From positions 23,501-87,500 of the forward strand of contig NW_024532999.1 of NCBI RefSeq assembly GCF_016097555.1: a DNA stretch of 64,000 bases, in the 5' to 3' direction. The position numbers and the translations under genes are program-made. The DNA is from Gigantopelta aegis. Taxonomy: Eukaryota; Mollusca; Gastropoda; Neomphalida; Peltospiridae. The notes under the pieces were generated by a model. The model was not told the origin of the DNA, ran no database searches, and was given only the letters and a program-made list of their open reading frames with translations. Shown here one piece after another: positions 24,680 through 34,666 of the stretch (position 1 is the stretch's first letter; the number at the start of each line of letters is the position of its first letter).

Positions 24680-24966
24680 GGGGCGGAACGTAGCCCAGTG
24701 TTAAAGTGTTTGCTTTATGCGCGGTCTAGGATTGATTCCCGACAGTAGCCCCACAGTGCTGTTTCTCGTTCCAGCCAGTGCTCCACAAACTGGTATAACA
24801 AAGGCAGTGGTATGTACTATCCTGTCTGCTAATCGAAAAGAGTAGCCCATGAAGTGGCGACAGCGGGTTTCTTCTCTCAATATCTGTGCGGTCCTTAACC
24901 ATATGTCTGATGCGATATAACCATAAATAAAATGTGGTGAGTGCATCTTTAAATATAACATTTCCT
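24680..24966 (+). mobile_element. Mosaic SINE: family B head with family A tail (copy A)
   Basis: The head GGGCGGAACGTAGCCCAGTG and GGTCTAGGATTGATTCCC is family B. From CTAATCGAAAAGAGTAGCCC onward (GCGACAGCGGGTTTC, GGTCCTTAACCATATGTCTG, TGAGTGCATCTTTAAATA) it is family A. The join falls after TACTATCCTGTCTG, a segment both families share. Confidence 0.8.
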
Positions 24967-25022
24967 TCTTCTGTACGAAACTTTAAAATCTTGTCTTCAC
25001 GATATTTGTTTTTTATTTTCAG

Positions 25023-25106
25023 ATGAATCAAGAGTTCATGACCTAAATATAAGAATGGATCCAGATGATTCAATAAGTTCCAGTATGTCTGCATGTTCTT
25101 CTACAG
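25023..25106 (+). CDS. 84-nt exon-like unit, phase 1-1 (copy A)
   Basis: A pyrimidine-rich acceptor (TTTTATTTTCAG) precedes and GTAATA follows. One frame is open throughout, with 2 nt completing the first codon and 1 nt left at the end: ESRVHDLNIRMDPDDSISSS then MSACSST. The exon of the GIMAP-like gene at 47647 starts in the same phase, with a similar CAG|ATGA junction, so splicing this unit to it would preserve the frame (..SST-D-DSMEQ). The unit is repeated at 31780-31863 and 43240-43323, always flanked by SINEs. A role as 5' exon of the GIMAP gene is inferred, not shown; no transcript evidence is available. Confidence 0.45.
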
Positions 25107-25138
25107 GTAATACACTGACTGCTTCTTTTCTTTAACAA

Positions 25139-25395
25139 GCCTCGGTGGCGCAGTGACTACAGGCTGGTAGGTACAGGGTTCGCAGCCCGGTACCATCTCC
25201 AACCCACAGCGGGTTCTTAAGGGCTCAGTGGCTAAGGCCACTACACCCTCTCCTCTCTCACAAACCACTGACCAACTAACAACTATAACCCACTGTCCTG
25301 GACATCCCAGATAGCTGAGGTGTGTGCCCAGGACAGCGTGCTTGAACCTTGATCGGATATAAGCACGAAAATAAGTTGAAATAAAAATGAATGTT
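25139..25395 (+). mobile_element. tRNA-derived SINE, family C (copy A)
   Basis: The head GCCTCGGTGGCGCAGTGAC with B-box-like GGGTTCGCAGCCC is followed by a body (CTCAGTGGCTAAGGCCACTA, CCTGGACATCCCAGATAG). The tail ends GCACGAAAATAAGTTGAAAT. It lies 33 nt downstream of the exon donor. Parallel copies are at 31896 and 43353. Confidence 0.8.
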
Positions 25396-25435
25396 TTCAT
25401 TTTTTTTACCAATACTCCACGGCTTTTATATATAT

Positions 25436-25596
25436 CAGGGCTAGTTCTGGCACTCGCCAAATTTGCCACTTGCAAATTTTAAAAACAATTGGCAAAATAA
25501 TTTCAAATATTAATTTGATATTTTGTTACAAAATAACTGGGTTTCTGCAAGTTAGATAATTTGGCGAAATTTTCTGCTGCCCCAGAGCTAGCTCTA
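25436..25596. mobile_element. MITE with hAT-like ends (CAGGGCTAG), copy A
   Basis: The left end is CAGGGCTAGTTCTGGCACTC and the right end is CCAGAGCTAGCTCT, an inverted repeat that also includes the inner GCCAAATT/AATTTGGC. It is non-coding. Copies: 32193-32374, 39020-39196 and 43648-43829. Confidence 0.75.
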
Positions 25597-25700
25597 TACA
25601 TACATATTCCTGCCTAACAGTGTTAATGCACATATAAAACATCCCCATGGTAGAAACAACCGCAACTCGCCGATTCAGGGGAGGTAAGTACATTAGCCGA

Positions 25701-26259
25701 CAATCTTAATTAAAATTAGCTCCACTATTACATGTGGATCTAACACCAGCCAGATGGAGCTCAAGTCCACCAATCAAAACCTTACTTGCAGATTTAAAAC
25801 TAACAACACTGCGTAGTCCCCAATGTCCAGGTAACATTTCATCTGTAAATAATAATTTAAATATTGACCAATCACACTTCGCCTTTTATAACGTTATTTG
25901 GGAGCATACAAATTCTAAAAATATCGGGCGAGTCTATTTTAGTGGCCGCAGTACAGCGAGCCATACCAATACGTACGGGGGGGTTTGGGTTATCAGTCTT
26001 CAATTTTACATTAAAAATTATTTATTATAATAAAAAAAACCCCACCTAAATCAGTCTTCAATTTTACATTACAAATTATTTATTTTATAAAATAAAACAT
26101 GTTTTAAGGCATATACCCTCAGGATAATTCGGAATGTTTTCAAATTATTTTTAAATCACTGGCAGGATTCTGCAAGTAAGGTTTTGATTGGTGGACATGA
26201 GCTCCAACTGGCTGGTGTTAGATCCACATGTAATAGTGGAGCTAATTTTAATTAGATTG
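25701..26259. mobile_element. MITE family N9, 559 bp, 9-bp target duplication (copy A)
   Basis: The ends are CAATCTTAATTAAAATTAGC and its near complement GCTAATTTTAATTAGATTG. About 90 bp at each end are inverted repeats. ATTAGCCGA flanks it on both sides (25692-25700, 26260-26268). Independent insertions of the family at 56824 and 57569 also have perfect 9-bp duplications. Confidence 0.85.
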
Positions 26260-26264
26260 ATTAG

Positions 26265-27500
26265 CCGAGTAGGAATAAATAAGAATAAATGGATATGTTT
26301 CAGTACCGGACTGACTGATGATGATGATGATGATAACTAGTTTAACGTGCCCATATACCACTAGGGTTTCGAACACGCCCATCCCGAGTCCGACCTCCGA
26401 AAAGATCGGTGGTCCGACTCGGCATGGAGGGGGGAGGGAGAGTGAAAATGGACAGAATTTTGAAATTAGCAATTAGTAAAAAAGTTAATAGAATAAATAA
26501 AAATAATAAAAAGGTTACAAGCCAAAAATGAAAAGAATTGACTGCTCGGCCAAATATTTATATAATTTGGAGCATTTTAGAAGGACAGTCCAAAATTAAA
26601 TAAGAGAAAGAAGAGAGGATCGGACTATTTAATAATATTTTTTTAAAAGATGTAATTTTGACATAAAATTTTGAACACAGATCTAAAAGTTTAAAGTCTG
26701 ATCGATATGTCCACGCGAGTGGCCTCGTTAATGCCGTTTTGGTGCACAGCTTAAAGGGACGAGATGGGTTGCATCCCGTCAAGAAAACCCCTAGATTGAC
26801 AGTCGATAGACGTTGAAGGTGTAGTGCTGTGCTGAAATACAGATCTTCAGAAGCCGGATCCATCTGAACGAGAGAGAGTATCAGACTAGGGTATAGTCCA
26901 GTCGTCATGGGTTGGTATAGTGGTGCGGACGGGCCCGACTCCGGAGGATACGAGATGGTATCACTATAAAGCAAGGTAAAGTCTAGAAAAAGAGTAGTAG
27001 GGACCGACCCCGCTTCCTATTTCTTCTTAGAGTGGGGCGGTCAATCTTCCAGTGCTGCTAGGACAGGCTCGGACATGTAGAGACTAAACGTGAACAACCG
27101 TGGCGTTCTGCAGAATGGCCGTCATACGAGTCACGAAAAAAACAAGTCGACAGTCAGACGGAGAAATGACGTGGAGGCGAGGAATCTCGCTAAAAAAGAA
27201 TCCAACCTGGTGGTGCAGGCTGTCGAAACGAGAAGCGTTCCAGCGTTCAATCAGTTCCAATGGCCGCATATATCCCAGTAGAAAACTTCATTTCGCTGAC
27301 AAAAACAACGAAATGAAGGACCCCCAAGTCGAGCACACGAAAGCACATGCAGTGTGCACAAGCGAAACAAACACGTCTAACCGCGTGAAGCTCCAGACTG
27401 GGAATCGCCGAGTAGGGATCATGTTTGAGCGACTGCAGGAGGCAAGATTGGTTTGCACCTGATGTTAAATTTATGTGATAGAATAGAATACAGTCGATTT
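26265..27500 (+). repeat. Unclassified 1.2-kb dispersed repeat (copy A)
   Basis: The block contains TTTAACGTGCCCATATACCA, a GC-rich middle (ACGGGCCCGACTCCGGAGGA) and a right part with GAGAAATGACGTGGAGGCGA. Open frames on both strands (up to 138 codons) are not similar to anything I know and probably are not genes. The counterpart in copy B is at 33040-34190. I believe this is a molluscan repeat family but cannot classify it. Confidence 0.5.
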
Positions 27501-27724
27501 CCATGATGATATTATTTCTAAACAGCCTTTAACAGGGGTGTCTGAAGGAATTTGATATTGGGACAGTGGAGAGGGTGGGTGTGGGAGGGGTGTTCCTCTC
27601 TTGCAGATGATGCTGCAGCTAGGATGTTCCTGCTTGAAACGTTTTCAAAGATATCTACTTTCAAGTGATATTGGCAGGATATTAAAGGCGCATACCTTAG
27701 TTTTAACGCATAAAAAGTGGACAC

Positions 27725-28079
27725 TAATAGTCTTATTCAACTTACTGTGCTAGCACAACAAATATGCTATTCAACCTGAGTCATAACTACACACTGCAAT
27801 ATTCTCTCCCTTGCCGGATATGCGCAATGCTATCCTTGCACGGGCTACCTGTAACTTCATTCTCAATTCTGCAGTCCACCTGTTAACATCTGTTAATTGT
27901 AATTTTGTGTTTGTTTTTCGGTTGAACTTGACATACGGTTGGTAGTTAGGAATTCTGTGTTGAATTTACCATGTCCAACACTAGTTCGTTGACAGCTAGC
28001 GCACGGAAAGTTTGTGCGCGAGATGGTTGTCAATTTCCTTTACGATGTAAAGACACACACGTGTTGTGTCCGGACTGTC
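27725..28079 (+). mobile_element. DIRS left end, truncated by the duplication breakpoint
   Basis: Identical in layout to 34421-34780: TAATAGTCTTATTCAAC terminus, inverted repeat, leader, and the first 40 codons of gag with a C-x4-C zinc-type motif beginning at the ATG near 27971. Similarity to element 2 stops at 28079 inside gag. Confidence 0.85.
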
Positions 28080-28188
28080 ACTCTTTAACACCAAAAACAA
28101 TTTATTTCCATATCATTCACTATCAAACAACCTAACAACCTATAAACTAATCGACTAGAAATGCATATAGACTACACATACATACGAG

Positions 28189-28512
28189 AGAAATGTTTAT
28201 TTAACGACACACTCAACGCATTTGATATACGTTTATGTGGCGTCAGACAAAACGGTTAAGGAGCATTATGACAGTGAGAAAGAAACTCGCTACCGCCACA
28301 TGGGCCACTGTTTCCGATAAGCAATTTTGATAAGCAATAAGGGACGTTTTATATGCACCATCCCATAGACAGGATAGCACATACCACAGCCTTTATACAT
28401 CAGTTGTGGTGCACAGGCTGGAACTAGACACAACCCAATGGGTCCACCATGTGGGATCGATCAGTCGACCTACCATGAGCGAACGCTTTACCTCTGAGCT
28501 ACGTCCCGCTCC
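28189..28512 (-). mobile_element. Mosaic SINE: family B head with family A tail
   Basis: The plus strand reads tail first: TTTAACGACACACTCAACGC and GGCGTCAGACAAAACGGTTA (family A). It continues with CACCATCCCATAGACAGGAT, CACAACCCAATGGGTCCACC and the head CTGAGCTACGTCCCGCTCC (family B). A stray family A tail (TTGAGTGCGTCGTTACATAA) lies at about 28636-28655. Confidence 0.75.
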
Positions 28513-28660
28513 ATATACAAAAGAAGCCTTAAGTGGGGTTGGGGGTGTGCAGAGGGTCACACCTCCACCAATCGCATGCATACCATATTCTTCTCTCTCT
28601 CTCCCTATAACCATATAACCATAGATTAAAATATGTTGAGTGCGTCGTTACATAAATGAC

Positions 28661-28741
<81 letters not shown>
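28661..28741. repeat. (CT)n microsatellite, 80 bp
   Basis: Uninterrupted CT repeat attached to the SINE tail fragment. Confidence 0.97.
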
Positions 28742-28744
<3 letters not shown>

Positions 28745-29190
28745 TCAGCGTGCGCGCTTGTGTATTCCACAATATAATTATAATATTTGATAAAAAAAAA
28801 AATTTCAAACTGAGGTTTTGTCACTTGAACTCCCCACCTGAATCCGCGCCTGCTTCATGTTTACAGATATTTTCTTTAATATAGGTCATACTACGATTTG
28901 TGCGGATAGGGCGATAGAACCGAACATTAGTTTGAAACGCACTATAGAATGATGCTTTTGATATGCAAATGACCTTAGTTATTTATAGGAGAAATAACGT
29001 GCATTCAAAAGACAGAGATTTTTAAAAAGTGGAATTAAGTCAACTTCGTGCATTTTATATGATGATTTGTATATAAAACCTGTCGGGGTTTGGGTTTGTT
29101 TTCATGTAAATGCAAAGAAAACAAATATCGAATAGGAAATAAACGTAACATTTGCAAAAAACTTTGGGTCTAAATAATTGAACAGGATAA
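28742..29190. other. Unassigned sequence
   Basis: No feature supported. Confidence 0.35.
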
Positions 29191-29800
29191 TAGTATTTAA
29201 ATCACGTTAACACACACACGGACACACATTATTATTTCAGCCCATATCCGATATTTATTGTGTACGAATCTGAACCGATGGTTTCTCGGGCATTAACAAC
29301 ACAATATTGATCTGAAGCCCTTAACTAAGCATTAGTCAGTACCACTCACAAAGAATCTAAGACTTGCAGAGCTTACCAAAACAAAACAAAAGTGTTCGCA
29401 AAACGTTTTCCAGTATCAATTTGAGCCGTTGGTAAATGAAGAAAGACACATATTTACTTACAATGGTGATACTGGACAAGAAACGGATAGCGAGCCGGAG
29501 AGTGGAGAAACCGATGGTGCCAGACCAGACCGAAAGTAACCCACAGACAAAAACTGAACCCGGATGTTAATGCCAATGTGTATACTGTTCATGTTTAGCA
29601 CAAAGATACACATCGGTATGATGTAATTAAATATGGTGGGGTTTTTTTTTGAAAATCGCATTTTTCACGTTCGGGTTGTACATAACGAAATCTGTATTCA
29701 CCGTCCGAAGAAAGAAACGTCAATTAAGTCATTAAATATGGCATATACAAACATGGGATTTGGCACGAGGAAACATCTCAGTACGATGTATTTAAATATG
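29191..29800 (+). repeat. Duplicated block D, copy 1 (copy 2 at 41770-42390)
   Basis: TAAATCACGTTAACACACAC through AAACATCTCAGTACGAT is shared with 41770-42390. The second copy keeps an extra 27 bases near 42113-42140 (GACCTATTTACAGCCCGGAG). This links copy C of the segmental duplication to the region upstream of copy B. Confidence 0.85.
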
Positions 29801-29832
29801 TAACAAAACTAAAAAAAAATTATATATATAAA

Positions 29833-29866
<34 letters not shown>

Positions 29867-30453
29867 TTTTTACATATTTAAATACATAATGCTTAGGTGT
29901 ATGTTTGTGCCAGATGTGAACAATGTACACCTCGGCATTAACATACGGGTTCTGTTTTGGTCTTCGGGTTACTTTCGGGCTTCGTTCGGCGAGGAACGTT
30001 TTCGTGACGTACTCTGCCCGAAGATGAAAAACGTTATTAAAAATTATTTTAGTTTTCTACAGTTTAAATTTTGTTGTTGTTTAAATACATTGTACTGAGA
30101 TGTTTCCTCGTACCAAATCCCATCTTTGTGTATGCCATATTTAATGACTTAATTGACGTTTTGTTCTTCGGACGGTGAATACAGATTTCGTTATGTACAG
30201 CCTGAACATGAAAAATGCAAGGGGTTTTTTTAATAGATGTTTTTCCTACATTTTTTTCGTGAAAATTGCAAGGTGTTTTTTTAATATATGTTTTTTCTAC
30301 TTTTTTTTTTTTTTACATATTTAAATACATCATACCGAGGTGTATCTTTGTGCTAAATATCAACAGTATACACATCGGCATTAACATCCGTGTTCTGTTT
30401 TTGTCTCTGGGTTACTTTCGGGCTCCAGGCTGTAAATAGGTCGACCGCTTGGT
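29528..30453. repeat. Large imperfect palindrome
   Basis: The left arm (29528-29812) includes AAAGTAACCCACAGACAAAA, ACATAACGAAATCTGTATTC and GGAAACATCTCAGTACGAT. The complement of all three appears in reverse order at 30064-30453. The spacer holds AT-rich sequence and another module related to the arms at 29890-30000. The arms carry one 100-bp module also seen at 23940, 31020, 42110 and 42470. Confidence 0.75.
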
Positions 30454-30999
30454 GTCCAATCTTTTCTTTTGCAATACAATACCCACGCCTTTCTTCAGAT
30501 ACAATTCTTTGGAAAACCGAAAAAAGATAATCCCGATCCATTAAACTATTTATTTTTACATCCAAAGGCAGCGCAGTACGGCATTGTTGTACTCTGAAAA
30601 GATCTTAAGCCCCTTACTCCATATATATAAATAGTTAAAAACAATGGAAGAGTACAACGTGACTGACGTCACTTCCGTTTTTTTCCGAAAGCTCACTGAT
30701 AAATAAGCATAAACCGTACTTTGATACTGATTGGTGTAATTTCTACGTTTTAAGACATTTACACTTATTTGATTGTTATGAACTTATTTGTATATTATTT
30801 TTATATCATTTTGCTTTTAAAATTAGCTTTAATAATATTATGGTCTCGTGACATGTTTCCTTTAATGTATGTACGTGTATTTGTTGTTTTTAATAATAAT
30901 TGCAATAATTATTTAAATGCTATCCAGTCATCAGTTAATATTAATTAGTATTTTTTCTAAAAAATATTTTTCCTACATTTTTTTTTTTAACATATATAA

Positions 31000-31311
31000 C
31001 ATATATATATATATATATATTGAGGTGTATCTTTGTGCCAAATATGAACAATGTACACCTCGGCATTAACATTCGGGCTTTGTTTTTGCTCCGTGCTGCA
31101 AATTGGCTGACTGCATTTGGCTCGACGGATCATCGTCGGTGTACTACGGTTCAAACTGATAAGGAAGTACCCATAACAGATTTTTTCCTTCTTCCTCACC
31201 AATCGAGGTAGCATTAGAATAAATAAACAAATGCGACAAGTCCGAAATGTCCAAACTAACGTCTGATAAGAATGAGCTATTTTCCGAAGAATCATTACAT
31301 GCTGTCGCCAT
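31000..31311 (-). pseudogene. Pseudo-exon with PYQFEP motif (copy B)
   Basis: The minus-strand ATG at 31311 opens the same acidic leader as copy A, with one extra codon, and ends at the shared TAG (31146). Same uncertain relationship to P2X7-like zinc-binding proteins. Confidence 0.35.
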
Positions 31312-31474
31312 GCTAACTTACTAATGAATGAGTGGAATTCACCTGATGCTACGTCACAGGTCAGATGTGGGTCAAATCGACTGGATCAGTGTTTTTTCCC
31401 CGAGTGTTTTACAAAAAGTCGCTTTATTAATAATTAGGGTGGTATTTTTGGGTTTTTAAGGTTAATAATGTAAT

Positions 31475-31722
31475 CGGTCGGTCTAGGATTGATCCCCGTC
31501 AGTGGCCCCACAGTGCTGTTTCTCGTTCCAGCCAGTGTTCCACAAACTGGTATAACAAAGGCAGTGGTATGTACTATCCTGTCTGCTAATCGAAAAGAGT
31601 AGGCCAGGAAGTGGCGACAGCGGGTTTCTTCTCTCAATATCTGTGTAGTCCTTAACCATATGTCTGATGCCATATAACCATAAATAAAATGTGTTGAGTG
31701 CGTCTTTAAATATAACATTTCC
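31475..31722 (+). mobile_element. Mosaic SINE, head-truncated (copy B)
   Basis: Starts at CGGTCGGTCTAGGATTGATC, lacking the first 40 bp present in copy A. The rest matches copy A: family B front, family A tail. Confidence 0.8.
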
Positions 31723-31779
31723 TTCTTCTGTACGAAAATTTTAAATCTTGTCTTCACGATATTTGTTTTTTGTTTTCAG

Positions 31780-31863
31780 ATGAATCAAGAGTTCATGACC
31801 TAAATATAAGAGTGGATCCAGATGATTCAATAAGTTCCAGTATGTCTGCATGTTCTTCTACAG
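31780..31863 (+). CDS. 84-nt exon-like unit, phase 1-1 (copy B)
   Basis: The acceptor TTTTGTTTTCAG and donor GTAATA are intact. The frame is open: ESRVHDLNIRVDPDDSISSS then MSACSST. It differs from copy A by Met to Val. See the copy A entry for the proposed link to the GIMAP exon. Confidence 0.45.
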
Positions 31864-31895
31864 GTAATACACTGACTGCTTCTTTTCTTTAACAA

Positions 31896-32150
31896 GCCTC
31901 GGTGGCGCAGTGACTACAGGCTGGTAGGTACAGGGTTCGCAGCCCGGTACCATCTCCAACCCACAGCGAGTTCTTAAGGGCTCAGTGGCTAAGGCCACTA
32001 CACCCTCTCCTCTCTCACAAACCACTGACCAACTAACAACTATAACCCACTGTCCTGGACATCCCAGATAGCTGAGGTGTGTGCCCAGGACAGCGTGCTT
32101 GAACCTTGATCGGATATAAGCACGAAAATAAGTTGAAATAAAAATGAATG
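31896..32150 (+). mobile_element. tRNA-derived SINE, family C (copy B)
   Basis: Same position and sequence as in copy A. Confidence 0.8.
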
Positions 32151-32192
32151 TTTTCATTTTTTTTACCAATACTCCACGGCTTTTATATATAA

Positions 32193-32374
32193 CAGGGCTA
32201 GTTCTGGCACTCGCCAAATTTGCCACTTGCAAATTTTAAAAACAATTGGCAAATGTTATTTTAAATTGGCAAAATAATTTCAAATATTAATTTGATATTT
32301 TGTTACAAAATAACTGGGTTTCTGCAAGTTAGATAATTTGGCGATATTTTCTGCTGCCCCAGAGCTAGCCCTAT
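32193..32374. mobile_element. MITE with CAGGGCTAG ends (copy B)
   Basis: Ends CAGGGCTAGTTCTGG and CCAGAGCTAGCCCT. It is about 20 bp longer than copy A through an extra GGCAAATGTTATTTTAAATT. Confidence 0.75.
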
Positions 32375-32477
32375 ACATACATATTCCTGCCTAACAGTGT
32401 TAATGCACATATAAAACATCCCCATGGTAGAAACAACCGCAACTCGCCGATTCAGGGGAGGTAAGTACATTAGCCGA

Positions 32478-33031
32478 CAATCTTAATTAAAATTAGCTCC
32501 ACTATTACATGTGGATCTAACACCAGCCAGATGGAGCTCAAGTCCACCAATCAAAACCTTACTTGCAGATTTAAAACTAACAACACTGCGTAGTCCCCAA
32601 TGTCCAGGTAACATTTCATCTGTAAATAATAATTTAAATATTGACCAATCACACTTCGCCTTTTATAACGTTATTTGGGAGCATACAAATTCTAAAAATA
32701 TCGGGCGAGTCTATTTTAGTGGCCGCAGTACAGCGAGCCATACCAATACGTACGGGGTGGGTTATCAGTCTTCAATTTTACATTAAAAATTATTTATTTA
32801 TAAAAAAAAAAACCCACCTAAATCAGTCTTCAATTTTACATTACAAATTATTTATTTTATAAAATAAAACATGTTTTAAGGCATATACCCTCAGGATAAT
32901 TCGGAATGTTTTCAAATTATTTTTAAATCACTGGCAGGATTCTGCAAGTAAGGTTTTGATTGGTGGACATGAGCTCCAACTGGCTGGTGTTAGATCCACA
33001 TGTAATAGTGGAGCTAATTTTAATTAGATTG
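32478..33031. mobile_element. MITE family N9 (copy B)
   Basis: The segmental copy of 25701-26259, with the same ATTAGCCGA flanks at 32469-32477 and 33032-33040; not an independent insertion. Confidence 0.85.
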
Positions 33032-33039
33032 ATTAGCCG

Positions 33040-34190
33040 AGTAGGAATAAATAAGAATAAATGGATATGTTTCAGTCCCGGACTGACTGATGATGATGAT
33101 GATGATAACTAGTTTAACGTGCCCATATACCACTAGGGTTTCGAACACGCAATTTTGAAATTAGCAATTAGTAAAAAAGTTAATAGAATAAATAAAAATA
33201 ATAAAAAGGTTACAAGCCAAAAATGAAAAGAATTGACTGCTCGGCCAAATATTTATATAATTTGGAGCATTTTAGAAGGACAGTCCAAAATTAAATAAGA
33301 GAAAGAAGAGAGGATCGGACTATTTAATAATATTTTTTTAAAAGATGTAATTTTGACATAAAATTTTGAACACAGATCTAAAAGTTTAAAGTCTGATCGA
33401 TATGTCCACGCGAGTGGCCTCGTTAATGCCGTTTTGGTGCACAGCTTAAAGGGACGAGATGGGTTGCATCCCGTCAAGAAAACCCCTAGATTGACAGTCG
33501 ATAGACGTTGAAGGTGTAGTGCTGTGCTGAAATACAGATCTTCAGAAGCCGGATCCATCTGAACGAGAGAGAGTATCAGACTAGGGTATAGTCCAGTCGT
33601 CATGGGTTGGTATAGTGGTGCGGACGGGCCCGACTCCGGAGGATACGAGATGGTATCACTATAAAGCAAGGTAAAGTCTAGAAAAAGAGTAGTAGGGGCC
33701 GACCCCGCTTCCTATTTCTTCTTAGAGTGGGGCGGTCAATCTTCCAGTGCTGCTAGGACAGGCTCGGACATGTAGAGACTAAACGTGAACAACCGTGGCG
33801 TTCTGCAGAATGGCCGTCACACGAGTCACGAAAAAAACAAGTCGACAGTCAGACGGAGAAATGACGTGGAGGCGAGGAATCTCGCTAAAAAAGAATCCAA
33901 CCTGGTGGTGCAGGCTGTCGAAACGAGAAGCGTTCCAGCGTTCAATCAGTTCCAATGGCCGCATATATCCCAGTAGAAAACTTCATTTCGCTGACAAAAA
34001 CAACGAAATGAAGGACCCCCAAGTCGAGCACACGAAAGCACATGCAGTGTGCACAAGCGAAACAAACACGTCTAACCGCGTGAAGCTCCAGACTGGGAAT
34101 CGCCGAGTAGGGATCATGTTTGAGCGACTGCAGGAGGCAAGATTGGTTTGCACCTGATGTTAAATTTATGTGATAGAATAGAATACAGTC
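33040..34190 (+). repeat. Unclassified 1.2-kb dispersed repeat (copy B)
   Basis: The counterpart of 26265-27500, lacking 86 bp of the GC-rich CCATCCCGAGTCCGACC segment. Confidence 0.5.
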
Positions 34191-34420
34191 GATTTCCATG
34201 ATGATATTATTTCTAAACAATTCTTTAACAGGGGTGTCTGAAGGAATTTGATATTGGGACAGTGGAGAGGGTGGGTGTGGGAGGGGTGTTCCTCTCTTGC
34301 AGATGATGCTGCAGCTAGGATGTTCCTGCTTGAAACGTTTTCAAAGATATCTACTTTCAAGTGATATTGGCAGGATATTAAAGGCGCATACCTTAGTTTT
34401 AACGCATAAAAAGTGGACAC

Positions 34421-34562
34421 TAATAGTCTTATTCAACTTACTGTGCTAGCACAACAAATATGCTATTCAACCTGAGTCATAACTAAACACTGCAGAATTC
34501 TCTCCCTTGCCGGATATGCGCAATGCTATCCTTGCACGGGCTACCTGTAACTTCATTCTCAA
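34421..34562 (+). repeat. DIRS left terminus and inverted repeat, element 2
   Basis: The first 40 bases are the exact complement of 38315-38354 in the internal complementary region. From GTGCTAGCACAACAAATATG to CACGGGCTACCTGTAACTTC the sequence is the near-exact complement of 38474-38595. Confidence 0.9.
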
Positions 34563-34666
34563 TTCTGCAGTCCACCTGTTAACATCTGTTAATTGTAATT
34601 TTGTGTTTGTTTTTCGGTTGAACTTGACATACGGTTGGTAGTTGGGAATTCTGTGTTGAATTTACC

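Larger units (their letters stand above)
23575..28079 (+). repeat. Segmental duplication, copy A (about 4.5 kb)
   Basis: The same order of elements recurs at 30661-34780 (copy B) and, in part, at 42466-43833 (copy C). Shared parts include TGACGTCACTTCCG, the minus-strand pseudo-exon, a mosaic SINE, the 84-nt exon-like unit, a family C SINE, two MITEs, a 1.2-kb unclassified repeat and the left end of a DIRS element. Copy A has about 250 bp at 24405-24680 that B lacks, and 86 bp near 26370-26455 absent from B. It stops inside DIRS gag at 28079. Confidence 0.9.

Noticed and set aside
26558..26974. 138-codon minus-strand open frame, repeated at 33253-33669
   Set aside because: Present only because the segment is duplicated; lies in a dispersed repeat and shows no known domain.
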